From: Macrothele yani
Taxonomy: Eukaryota; Arthropoda; Arachnida; Araneae; Macrothelidae
Reading direction: 5' to 3'
Assembly (NCBI GenBank): GCA_039090855.1
Contig: CM077023.1
Coordinates: 86,279,127 to 86,343,126, forward strand
Length of the DNA stretch: 64,000 nucleotides
In this document: positions 13,115 to 22,770 of the stretch, piece after piece
Position numbering within the stretch: the stretch's first letter is position 1
Layout: the number at the start of each line of letters is the position of its first letter
Notes under the pieces: model-generated
The model's input: only the letters and a program-made list of their open reading frames with translations
What the model was told of the DNA's origin: nothing
Database searches by the model: none
Translations under genes and position numbers: made by a program

Positions 13115-13242
13115 AGAACCCAGACTGTTTTCCTAGAAGGAATAAATCGGTTCTCCGCCGGCATGAGACGCCCGGCGTAGAACCCAGACTGTTTTCCTAG
13201 AAGGAATAAATCGGTTCTCCGCCGGCATGAGACGCCCGGCGT
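13115..13242. repeat. Perfect 64-bp tandem duplication
   Basis: Units 13115-13178 and 13179-13242 are identical and contain gactgttttcctagaaggaa and cggcatgagacgcccggcgt. The absence of divergence indicates a recent duplication. The following 13243-13700 has one short open frame (13362-13613, 83 codons, beginning MPLDRFSASKDGQ) that I do not recognise. Confidence 0.9.
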
Positions 13243-13971
13243 GATAAGGCGACTGACTGCCTTGAGAGCAGTCAATTCCGTAGCACGCAGCGCGCTAGTA
13301 TAATTCATTCATCAAGATAGTTCGTTTTATTTCGGTTATTAATTGCCTATTATTTTTAACAATGCCATTGGATCGTTTCTCAGCTTCCAAGGATGGGCAG
13401 TTGATAAAATTCGTTGGTGGAAATCCTATTTCAGGGAACAGTATTCAACTCAAGGAAGCAACATCCTCAGAGACGCTTTTGCATACGCCCTCAGCGACAG
13501 TAATGAGTAAAAATAAATACTTTGGGGATATCTTTTATCCTATTTCAATGCACGCTTTTGTGGATTTTACAACCTCACTTTTCCGGAATTGTTCATTTCT
13601 CTATTGCATGTAATTTTTTTAATGTAGTAAAATTTCTAGTGTTTACACACTTAATAAAAAATGATCCGCAATTACACGAATATTTGTTTTAATAATACAT
13701 GTTCCTCTAGTTAAGTTTTTCTGCAGGTGTTATTGGCTTCTTCATTCGATTATATGAATTACAGGCTATTTTATCTTCAATAAGAGTCGAAACGAAATTA
13801 AACTGCTGCTTTGTGAATCTGAAATGTGCTTTAAACTTAAGCTCATCATCGAGCAAATGGTTTTCTATCAAACTTCTGTAAAATGAAGGTTGAAGACTCG
13901 TGCAAGAATGAATCACTGATACGAAAAAATTACCGTCATCGGCACGATTTAATGATAAAAGATGAGAAATA

Positions 13972-15390
13972 CACTGACGGAAAAAAAAATCCCAACACCA
14001 CGAAAAAATAGTTGTACAGGAATGAAATGGCGGCAATACATTTGTATAGGTAACATTTTAATCGATTATGGTTTCAAGATCACAGCTTATTGTAAGCGCG
14101 AGAAGAGCCATTTTAAATGTGAAATGCTGGTACATTAATAACCGGTGTAACCGCCAGAATGTTGAATGCAAGCACGCAAACGTTCATGCATTGTGTCGTA
14201 CAGGTGCTGGATGTCAGTTTGTGGGATGGAGTTCCATGCCTGTTGCACTTGGTTGGTCAATACAGGGACAGTTAATGCTGGTTGGGGGTGACGCTGGAGT
14301 TGTCGTCCAATGATGTCCCATACGTGCTCGATTGGTGAAAGATCTGGTGATCTAGCAGGCCACGGCAACAAGTCGACACTCTGTAGAGCATGTTGGGTTG
14401 CAACAGCGGTATGCAGGCGAGCGTTATCCTGTTGGAAAACACCCCCTGGAATGCTGTTCATGAATGGCAGCACAACAGGTTGAATCACCAGACCGACGTA
14501 CAACTGTGCCGTCAGGGTGCGTGGGATAACCACGTGAGTGCTCCTGCTGTCATAGGAAATTGCTCCCCAGACCATAACTCCAGGTGCAGGTCCAGTGTGT
14601 CTCGGCCGCAGACAGGTTGGTTGCAGGCGCTCACCTGGCCTCCTTCTAAATAACACACGGCCATCACTGGCACCCAGGCAGAACCGGCTTTCATCAGAAA
14701 ACACAACAGATCTCCACTCCGTCCTCCAATGAGCTCTAGCTTGACACCACTGACGTCGCAAATGGCAGTGGTTTGGAGTAAGTGGAATGTGCGCTACAGG
14801 GCGTCTGGCTCGGAGCTGTCCTTCAAGTAACCGATTTGTAACAGTTCGTTGTGTCACTGTGGTGGCAAATGCAGCTCGAATTGCTGCCGGAGACGCGGTA
14901 CGATGCGCCACGGCCATACGCCATACACGGCGGTCTTCCCTCTCAGCAGTGTCACGTGGCCGGCCGGAAACCGGTCTTCTTGAGGCAGTGCCTTCCTTCC
15001 CTTGACCACCGCTGCCAACAATCATGCACAGTGGCTACGTTCCTGCCAAGTCGTTCTGCAATATTGCGGAAAGAAAATCCACCTTCTCGTAGCCCTATTA
15101 CACGACCTCGTTCAAACTCCGTGAGCTGTTGATAATGGCTTCTTCGTCTTCTTAAAGGCATTCTTGACTAACATCAACACACTACGTCGAATCTCAACGA
15201 TAACTAACGCTCACGAACGTTACAGCGCGTATTTACAGCAAACCTGCTTTGCATGTTACTCGCGCCACACGTATGCGCCGAGCGCGAAATTTGCATAGAC
15301 GTCATCTGACAGGTGTTCTCTCACCGCCTACCAATTGTCGTTTATCTAACACAACCCCTTCTTGGTGTTGGGATTTTTTTCCGTCAGTGT
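13972..15390 (-). mobile_element. Complete Tc1-like transposon (1419 bp)
   Basis: Terminal inverted repeats: the left begins cactgacggaaaaaaaaatc and the right ends ttttttccgtcagtg. They match over about 28 bp apart from two extra A residues in the left A-run. TA flanks both ends (13970-13971, 15391-15392). It inserted in the Harbinger-like relic. Confidence 0.95.
14135..15161 (-). pseudogene. Tc1-like transposase with one frameshift
   Basis: The N-terminal 69 codons (14952-15161) begin MPLRRRRSHYQQLTEFERG and carry the paired-like helix-turn-helix. A single frameshift near 15000 passes to a 296-codon frame ending at 14135. The catalytic blocks are complete: VVFSDESRFCLG (first Asp), FQQDNARLH (second Asp), and ARSPDLSPIEHVWD (Glu), with 32 residues between the second Asp and the Glu. 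The C-terminus ends QHSGGYTGY. Apart from the frameshift the triad is intact, so this is one of the youngest Tc1 copies here. Confidence 0.93.
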
Positions 15391-15665
15391 ATATACAATT
15401 AAAAACCATATCTATATGAGCACTTTCGAGGCAGCGGCTACCTCATCCTCAGATGCATTGAGCAAAAACACATTCAATCTATATATAGCATAGATTATGG
15501 CATTGTGGGAAGCATTGAGAGGCGTAAGAGCCAATAACATTTCGCATGCGTCAAATAGTTGCGTACACAGCATGCTTAATGGTAAATGAGGAAAAACATA
15601 TTGCAATGACTGAAGAATGAGGTGGGGTGGGGTGGGGGGGGTGAGCATAGCATTCTAAACAAAAG

Positions 15666-16407
15666 TTACAATTTAAAGTTAACAGGTTTAATTAGTGATT
15701 TCCATGCATTGTGCAATTCATAGGGGCTATCTTCATTACAACATTGTACGCTGGAAGCTTCTGTATACACACTTTCGCTTATTAATAGGTCCCTTAGGTT
15801 GCTAGGAGTATGGATAATTCTTGCATTACTCCAATCTGGATTAAGATTGTCTGGGAGTGCATATTTGGCTAGGGATGTGCAATACATGCCTGCTTTAATG
15901 TGGTATTTATGTTCTTTAATCCTTAATCTAAGATTACGTTTTGTGGAACCCAAATAATTTGAGGCAATTTGTCCTGTAGTTGCCCGAAGTAGCGGGACGT
16001 TGTACATACCCCATTGATCCCTACTACAGCATTGTTTACGATCGTTACGAACAACTGAAAAAAGGTTTCGTGATTGTAACCCAAACTTTACATCATGTTG
16101 TTTACAAAGGTGTGATAAAGTTCTTGTTAAAAGTGGATTATACTGCATGGAGCCCACATATTTAGTGTTACGATTAGAGTCACTAGACAAAGTAGTATTC
16201 AGGGCATATTTGACTTTACTACATACCCGACTAGTCAAATATCTAGGATATCCGTGTTGCTCAGCTAAATTAAAAATGTATTTAACTTCTTGTTGTAGGA
16301 GTTCGGGGGTTGACGAATCAAACTTCTGTACACTCCTTCTTTTTCCCGACATAAGTACATCGCACCGATTGGTTTTGTTTCGTGGAACCGTTCAAGTATG
16401 TACATAG
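15666..16407 (-). pseudogene. Penelope-like element, C-terminal part with GIY-YIG endonuclease
   Basis: An open minus-strand frame of 228 codons (15666-16352) matches the C-terminal end of Penelope-like retroelements. A cysteine-rich linker is followed by a GMYNVPLLRATTG ... NYLGSTKRNLRLRIKEHK block, the GIY-YIG endonuclease core (here GMY and YLG), and then AKYALPDN. Penelope elements use this nuclease with a telomerase-like reverse transcriptase for target-primed insertion. The reverse transcriptase is missing: the copy is 5'-truncated and the hAT-like element begins at 16423. It is a different subfamily from the copies at 56.8-60.2 kb. Confidence 0.8.
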
Positions 16408-16615
16408 GCGTAGTGTCGGAAGCAGTGCCGAATTTAAGTCTTTTGGGGCCCTAGGCCAAATTTTCTATGAGCCCCCCCCCCCCTCACAGACACCCGACCA
16501 CCCATATTTGAATTTGCTCCTATAAGATTTTCTAATAAACTTACCTTTAAGTTAAGAATATAATAATTGGTAGTATAATTTTATTTTTATATAAGTATTA
16601 TTTAAATAAAAATTA

Positions 16616-17998
16616 CACTGCCGGAAAGTGAAAAAAGAACACCAAGAAGGAATTGGCAGACGATCATTAAATTTACATATGTTAATAGGGTCGAGTTTAC
16701 GTAAATGTGATGTTAATTTCGGGACCAACCGGTGAGCGCTTACGCCACAGCATGGCATAATATGCAAATTATCGTCGGTGGTATTTAAGGAGTACGGCAA
16801 AGTGAATGTAATCAGTCGTCGGCGTACGGACACGTGCGAAGACCATGAAGAAGCTGCAATGCCTGGACATGGAAGACGTGTACGATTTCAGCAGTTATCG
16901 GACTTTGATCGAGGTCGTCTAGTCTGACTCCGCGAGGCCGGGTGGTCGTATCGTCGTATTGCGGAGCGAATTAGACGGGAAGTATCAGTGGGGGTACGAT
17001 GGTGGCGTAGATGGTCCGAGGAACATTCCCACATGAGAAGACGTGGAAGCGGGAGTCGCAGACGGACTGATGAGCGGACCGATCGACGCATAAGAAGAGC
17101 GGCGTTGTCAAGCAGAACATCCACTGCGACGTAAATCCGAGCTGTCGTTGCACCTGAGGTGACTGTGCGAACAATCCGCAATCGTCTACTAGATGCAGGA
17201 CTATATGCACGTGTGCCTCTGGCATGTGTACCTCTGACTCCAGCCCACCGTCAGGAACGGCTGCAGTGGTGTCGCCAACGTCTGCACTGGAGAACGCAAT
17301 GGCGATCTGTCGTGTTCAGCGATGAAAGCAGATTCTGCTTGGGAGCCTCCGATGGCCGTATGCGTGTTCGCAGACGCACAGGGGAGCGTCTCCAGCATTA
17401 TTGCATCTACCAGCGACACACAGGGCCTAGACCTGGTCTCCTGGTGTGGGGAGCGATCAGCTATCACTCCCGTACACAACTAGTGTTTGTACCGGGTACG
17501 TTAAACAGCACCTCCTACATCAACAACATCATTCAGTCCGTTGTTGTGCCATTTGTAAGGTCGGTTCATCGTGGTGTTTTCCAGGAAGATAACGCACGCC
17601 CACACACGGCACGTGCAACGCAACATGCACTTCAGGGTGTGAGACAACTTCCATGCCTGCACGTTCACCGGATTTGTCCTCCACGGCCAACCACGACCAT
17701 CCCCGATTTACGCGTCCAGGTTGAAGATGCTTGGAACTCAATACCCCAAACTTACATCCAACATCTGTATGACAGACTCCATGCCAGAATTGCCCAGTGT
17801 GACGCAGTTCATGGCGGTTCAACCTCGTACTAAGCATGTTACATGGAAATGTTATTTTTCAGTTTACCAGCAAATACAGCTGTATTTTGCCGTAATGTTT
17901 TGATCACGGTATCCTCTGTATTCCGTTATTATGCTGCATAAATTTCGTTGGTATCAGACGTCTCCTTCTTGGTGTTCTTTTTTCACTTTCCGCCAGTA
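16616..17998 (+). mobile_element. Tc1-like transposon (1383 bp) inside the hAT-like element
   Basis: The left end begins cactgccggaaagtgaaaaa. The right end is its inverted counterpart, ending ttttcactttccgccagta, with a few mismatches. TA flanks the element (16614-16615, 17999-18000). The transposase lies on the plus strand. Confidence 0.92.
16859..17833 (+). pseudogene. Tc1-like transposase with internal stops and loss of the catalytic Glu
   Basis: Starts MPGHGRRVRFQQLSDFDRG with the N-terminal DNA-binding domain, but has in-frame stops near 16919 and 17130. From 17159 a 224-codon frame runs to the natural end (VHGGSTSY). First and second Asp blocks are present (VVFSDESRFCLG; FQEDNARPH). 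Around 17650-17700 the SPDLSPIEHVW region is lost to an internal deletion and frame change, so the third catalytic residue is missing. Sequence and terminal repeats place it near the 13972-15390 element. Confidence 0.9.
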
Positions 17999-18079
17999 TA
18001 TTTTGATTTAACTTGTTATTAAATTAAAGGTTCTAAAAAAAAATTGTAAACATAGTCAAAGAGGTTCATGCTTATCCAG

Positions 18080-18226
18080 GAACAACACTTTACATTTTTA
18101 ATGCGCTCTCTATCGCACATTCAAAATGTAAAGAACTGCACTTTACGTCGAATGCGCTCTCTATCGCATTCTACGTAAAGGAACAACACTTTTCGTCGCA
18201 TGCGCTTTCTATCGCACTCGTACGAA
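18080..18226. repeat. Three tandem hairpin units inside the hAT-like element
   Basis: Units at 18080-18132, 18133-18180 and 18181-18226 each contain aatgcgctctctatcgca or a one-base variant and are each self-complementary. In the second unit ctttacgt pairs with acgtaaag around a gaatgcg/cgcattc stem. Such subterminal repeated hairpins are typical of hAT-like ends. Confidence 0.8.
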
Positions 18227-18473
18227 CACGGGTGTGCTCGCAATAGAGCTATTATTACGTTCTTATTTTTTTAGTTATCATTCAAGATAAAATAAAAAAT
18301 TACCACTACTTTATTTTATTCAAGTAAATTAAAATAACGGTACCTCCCTTTTCAAAGTTTTTCTGTTCCATGATCTCCGTTTTCTTGGATTCTACACCTG
18401 GGGCCCTCTAGAGCCTGGGGCCCCTAGGCCGCGGCCTAGTTGGCCTAGTGGTAAATCCGCCGCTGGTCGGAAA

Positions 18474-18835
18474 AGGGATGGCCACGTGCCCCCTCAACTT
18501 AAAAATTGGAAAAAATAATAACTAGTCGTTTGTCTTTTAAATGTTATAAAGTGTGACATAAAGCCAAGGGAACAACGCTACGCAATAGCGAGCATTGCTA
18601 TGACTGCTTTCCAGCAGTCATTCCATACACAATAACATGCAATTATCTGATGATGGTCTGACTGACTGCATGAGGTGCTTTGAAAGGCATGTATTTTTTT
18701 AAATCCTCATTCGGGTGAAACAACCAAGCCTGGTACACTTTTTAGTTTTGGATATATTAGGTATGTAAATACCCAAGCTATGACAATTGAAAAGAAGCAT
18801 TTGCGGAGAAATTATTTCCAAAAATGCCCCCCCCC

Positions 18836-18870
<35 letters not shown>

Positions 18871-18986
18871 GAAAAAACAACAACATCAGTTTACACTTAT
18901 TTGCACTTCCCAAAATTATTGGTCACGCTATGCCTATGAGTATGTAATCCTCCTCTTCTTCCAAGTACTTGACAAGCCATAAAACA
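18474..18986. other. Interval with a C-run/A-run, no gene
   Basis: No coding region. At about 18826-18870 nine or more C residues are followed by about 34 A residues, possibly a retroelement tail or simple-sequence growth. A stretch near 18650-18700 (ctgatgatggtctgactgac) has no assigned family. Confidence 0.5.
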
Positions 18987-18988
18987 CA

Positions 18989-20211
18989 CACTATCTACCA
19001 ACAAGTAATTGGACACCTGTGATAGCAAAGGAAAACGAAGTTTATTCACCTTCAATGGTTGGTGGATCCTCCACGAGCGGCGATTACAGCTGCGACCCTC
19101 TGGGGCACACTCTCAACCAGGCGTTGTACGACGGCTAGCGGTATTTTCCTCCACTCGGCTTGGAGAAGACAGGTCAGTTCCTTCGCCGATTTCGGACGGT
19201 GGGGGCACCCCTTAAGTCGACGCTCCAACTCGCCTGAAAGGTGCTCCATAGGGTTAAGGTCTGGGCTCTGCACAGGCCAGTCCATTCGATTAACCCCATT
19301 GTCACCATACGAAGCCATTGCGGACCTCGCAACATGACAGGTGGCATTGTCATCCTGAAAGTAACATGGGTCCACCCCGTAAAACTGCCTGCCACAACGT
19401 AGGAAGCGCATGGTCATCCAAAATGGTGCAGTAGGTCTCGGTGTTGAGTCTACCAGGAATTGCGACCAAGGGCCCTGTGCCATACCAGGAGAAACACCCC
19501 CATAGCATAATTCCACCGCTGCCGAACTTCACAGTTGGCACAATACATTCGGGCAGGAGGCGTTCTACAGGCAGACGCCAAACCGAGACCCTGCTATCTG
19601 AACGGTAGAGGGTGAACCTTGATTCGTCGCTCCAGAGAACCTATTTCCACTGTTCAACGGTCCGCTGTCGACGTTCTTTGCACCACATTAGCTGAGCAGC
19701 GCTATTGGACTTGGTGATCAAAGGCTTGTGGGCGGCAGCACGTCCATGATAACCGAGCAGATAGGCTTCCTTACGGATGGTATTCATCGAAAAAATACTC
19801 CCGGATGCCTGTTGAAACTCCTCGCGGATGTGGCCCATCGATTTGGTGCGGTTCTTCCGAATTTCTCTGGCCAGCACCCGTCGGTCTCTAACTCCCAGTT
19901 TTGTGGGTCTGCCAGGTCGGGACACATTCCGACTGTCACCTCTCATCTTCCACTTGCGAATCACGTAGGCCACTGTCGATTTTGGGTACTTCAACTCGCT
20001 GGATATGTCACGTATGGATCGGCCATTTCTGTGATACCCGACGATTACACCTTTCTCGAAATCAGAGAGCTCCGAACTGCGTGGCATCTTGCATGCGACT
20101 GGTTGCGTTGTTGTTTCCCACACGATATTTAACGGCGGTGGCCGTGACGTGTATCAGGATCGCAGATATCGTCGATTGCAGGGGTGTCCAATTACTTGTT
20201 GGTAGATAGTG
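18989..20211 (-). mobile_element. Tc1-like transposon (1223 bp)
   Basis: Terminal inverted repeats: the left begins cactatctaccaacaagtaa; the right ends with the reverse complement at 20211. They match over about 29 bp with minor changes near the inner end. The right flank is TA (20212-20213); the left flank is CA, probably a mutated TA. Confidence 0.93.
19052..20087 (-). pseudogene. Tc1 (DD34E) transposase, one stop and one frameshift
   Basis: Begins MPRSSELSDFEKGVIVGYHR, an N-terminal helix-turn-helix (an upstream Met at 20123 is less likely). The second HTH continues to CKERRQRTVEQWK, where a TAG at about 19640 interrupts before VLWSDESRFTLYRSD. The same frame runs to about 19370, then shifts to YFQDDNATCHVARSA ... 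QSPDLNPMEHLSGELE and ends AARGGSTNH. I count 34 residues between the second Asp and the Glu, the classic Tc1 spacing. Two lesions make it inactive. Confidence 0.92.
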
Positions 20212-20392
20212 TAATTTCTTCTTTGAAACACTCGTTTGTACACTTTCTGAAACGCACTGCATTGCTGCACGAGTAGATGTATTCACATTGTTGGGTCACG
20301 ACTGGCTTATTCCGTCGTCGTCGTCTGCCCCGTGGAGAAAAACACTCTGCGCCAGCTTATTACGGTACGCAGAGCCCGACGTGATTGGGTAG

Positions 20393-20436
20393 CGTTTTCC
20401 GTTCTCCGCTGCGTATAAAACCCGTCGCTAGGAAAA
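20393..20436 (-). repeat. Right arm of the 44-bp inverted repeat
   Basis: Reverse complement of 13036-13079 with one mismatch in 44. It lies just outside the Tc1 at 18989-20211. Confidence 0.8.
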
Positions 20437-20985
20437 CTGACCTTTACACGCTTTTTCCGTTCATACGTAAAATGTCGCCGATCCAAAAATTCTGAGTTGC
20501 CCTTAATTCTAAGTTTTCTCTGTTTCTTTTATACTTTTTTCAATTACACGTTGAATTCACTTGGTCCCTAGAAAAACGTATGAACGGAGATAATGGAGAT
20601 TTAGACAGATCGCGAGTAGATAGTGGAGCGTTGATATGACGAAACAGATTAAAGAGCCTGTTTGATAAAGATAATTTTTGTGTTAGTGGATAAATTACGG
20701 CTTTAAGAATATTTTGAGTGGAAAATAAGCAACCTATTTGATATTACACGTAAGAATTGATTCTTTCTACCTGGCTGTTATCTTTACTCAGTCATTTTAG
20801 AAATGTGACATACACTATCAGATCAACAGTATCCGAATACTTGCCTATCCGGAAACTCTCTATAATAAGAAAGGGATTAATACAGAGCTGGGCTATCGCA
20901 ACTTCCACTCTGCTGGAAAGGGTTTTCACTAGATTTTGAAACGTGGAATCGTTTTCCATTCTGTCACCTTGCTTTGCGGACGGGG
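20437..20985. other. Interval without recognised genes
   Basis: AT-rich; no domain, repeat boundary or RNA gene recognised. Confidence 0.45.
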
Positions 20986-21725
20986 GCATTGTGCTGTTGA
21001 CAAAGTAAAGAACCTAATGTTGCATAATGTTGGGAGCACAGAATGGTCGAGAATGTCATTATAGAGTGAAGCGTTGCGATTCCAGGCACTGGAACTAGTG
21101 GGACAAGCACGAATCATGAAAAACAGCCCCAGAGCATGATGCCTCCTCCACCAAACTTCACACTTGGCAAGACATAGTGTGGCAGGTAGCGTCACCTAGC
21201 ATCCTCCGCACCCAGACTCGTCCGTCGGACTGCCAGGTGGTGAAGCGAGATTCACCACTCAAGAGAACACGTTACCACTGCACCAGAGTCCACTGACGCT
21301 GAGCGTTACACCACTTCAACCGACGCGTGGCGTTGATCTTGCTGATGTTAGGCTTACGTGCCGTTGCTTGGTCATAGAAACCCATTCCCTTCAGCTCTCG
21401 ACTAACCATTTTCGTGCTGGCGTTGCTTCCAGAGGCCTTTCAGAACTCGGTGGTGAGTGTTGCAACCGAGGACAGGCGATTCAACACCACTTGCTTCAGT
21501 AGCACTCCCTGCTTCAGCATTCGGAGGTCCTATTCTGTCATTACGTATCCTACAAGGTCGTGATTGCACTGTTGTTGCCCCTAGGCGTTTCCACTTCACA
21601 GTACAATCACTTACAGTTGATTGGGACAGCTGCAGTAGGGCAGAAATTTCCGGAACTGACTTGTTGTAAAGATGGCATCCTGTGATAATGCCACTTTGAT
21701 AGTCGATTTTCTCTTTTCAGTTGGT
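20986..21725 (-). pseudogene. Tc1-like transposase relic, C-terminally truncated
   Basis: On the minus strand an N-terminal stretch (ITGCHLYNKSVPEISALLQL, then TVKWKRLGATTVQSRPCR) is followed by RELKGMGFYDQATARKPN, RRLKWCNAQRQWTLVQW, GESRFTTWQSDGRVWVRRM and YNDILDHSVLPT-like pieces in changing frames. The second Asp and the Glu region are absent. It is the same subfamily as the relic at 43399-45927, which keeps both halves. Confidence 0.8.
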
Positions 21726-21919
21726 GAATGTAGGTAGCTACTTATGATAAGAAGAACTAAATCTGTTCCTGAAGTAAGAAAAACAAAATCATACGCCGGT
21801 TTGGATCTGAATAAACATATCGCACATACACCATCCTACTATACATCAGTTACAGTTTCACTTGGTGATTCCGAGGCCGATTCGAACCATTCGTCCGAGA
21901 TGTGTCCAGCTTCGAATCT

Positions 21920-22080
21920 CTGGTGAGGTTGCGAAACTACAAATTTGCCAGTGACGGATTTCGAATCCTCTTGCTCCGGAGCAGAATGCTTCCCCGATTA
22001 AGCTACACCGACAGAATTTATCACTGTAACCTTGTCGTCTTCACATGTGCTTCACCTCTGTAGTATGTCACATACATCGC
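21920..22080 (-). mobile_element. SINE-like repeat, family 2, copy a
   Basis: The reverse complement contains gaggtgaagcacatgtgaag, then tctgtcggtgtagcttaatc, then a ctccggag block and a gattcgaaat B-box-like stretch. The same order of blocks occurs at 22370-22515, 22510-22625, 29825-29990 and 46018-46130. The second half looks tRNA-derived (A-box-like ggtgtagcttaatcgggg; B-box-like gaggattcgaaatcc). Confidence 0.7.
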
Positions 22081-22309
22081 CCCCCATAAGAAAGGCGGGA
22101 GCACGAAATCGCAGGTTTCGGGTTCACCGCAAACCATGCTTGAAGTAACTCTCTGTACAAGAAGGAATTCACACTAATTCCAGACGATGTGTGAAAGAAG
22201 GATCACACATTTTTCGAAGCGAAGAAGGAATTCTCACAAGCTCCAAACGATATGTGGAACGAACATCGCGCATTTTTCAAAGAACCCAACGGCTAATAGA
22301 TCCCTTTCC

Positions 22310-22370
22310 ACACTCGGGCGCCAATGTGAGAACACAAATTTGCCGGTTACGAGGATCGAACCCGCATCCC
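22310..22370 (-). mobile_element. SINE-like repeat, family 2, 3' fragment
   Basis: The reverse complement reads gcgggttcgatcctcgtaac (B-box-like) and then caaatttgtgttctcac, matching the end of the family 2 consensus. Only this end is kept. Confidence 0.6.
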
Positions 22371-22515
22371 TTGTGACGTACTGCAGGGCTGAAGCACGTG
22401 TCAAGACGACAAATCTGCAGCGGTACATTCCGTCCGTGTATCTTAGTTGGGATAGCAACTTACTACGAAGTGAATTTATAGGAGTGAGTAACGGACAAAC
22501 TTGTGTTTTCACAGC
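22371..22515 (+). mobile_element. SINE-like repeat, family 2, copy b
   Basis: Plus-strand copy beginning gtgacgtactgcagggctga and continuing through a ctgcagcggtacattccgtc block to ttgtgttttcacagcctcc. It closely matches the copy at 29825-29990. Confidence 0.7.
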
Positions 22516-22625
22516 CTCCGCTCCGGAGCCGAAAGCTTTCCCTATTAAGCTACACCGATGAAATTTATCGCTGCACATTTGTTGTTTTGACATGTGCTTC
22601 ATCTCTGTAGTAAGACACAAGGTAT
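22510..22625 (-). mobile_element. SINE-like repeat, family 2, copy c
   Basis: Minus-strand copy joined almost directly to copy b. The reverse complement contains gagatgaagcacatgtcaaa, ttcatcggtgtagcttaata and a ctccggagc block. Confidence 0.7.
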
Positions 22626-22654
22626 GAGTGGTGTTTGTCTTAAAGCGCTGTCTT

Positions 22655-22770
22655 GGTCTCTTCACAAGAACCAGTGACCCTAAATTAGGGAAGGGAGACC
22701 ACTTAATAACCCTTAGAGTTGCCCATGGTGGTCGTTAACCCTCCTTCCCTACAAGTAAATGAAAGGCACC
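22655..22770 (+). mobile_element. SINE family 1, 3' portion
   Basis: Matches the downstream part of family 1: an accagtgaccctaaattagg block, then gggagaccactta, then gttgcccatggtggtcgtta and the tail. The tRNA-like head is missing. Confidence 0.75.

Larger units (their letters stand above)
13707..15650 (-). pseudogene. Harbinger/PIF-like transposase N-terminal relic, split by a Tc1
   Basis: At 13707-13950 the minus strand reads FKAHFRFTKQQFNFVSTLIE followed by RMKKPITPAEKL. This resembles the helix-turn-helix region of PIF/Harbinger transposases (FRMSRxxFxxLxxLI ... ISxxxRLxxTLRYLA). Beyond the Tc1 insertion, 15412-15648 reads ALTPLNASHNAIIYAIY and then an acidic EDEVAAA stretch, plausibly the N-terminus of the same gene. 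The catalytic domain is absent because the frame stops at 13707. The family call rests on motif resemblance only. Confidence 0.5.
16423..18465. mobile_element. hAT-like non-autonomous transposon carrying an inserted Tc1
   Basis: The left end begins cagtgccgaattta; the reverse complement of the right end begins cagcggcggatttacc. Both are followed by a ggccctaggcc-like GC-rich block. The flanks are gtcggaag (16415-16422) and gtcggaaa (18466-18473), an 8-bp target duplication with one mismatch, as expected for hAT elements. Excluding the Tc1 at 16616-17998 about 660 bp remain, with no transposase, so the element is MITE-like. Confidence 0.82.
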
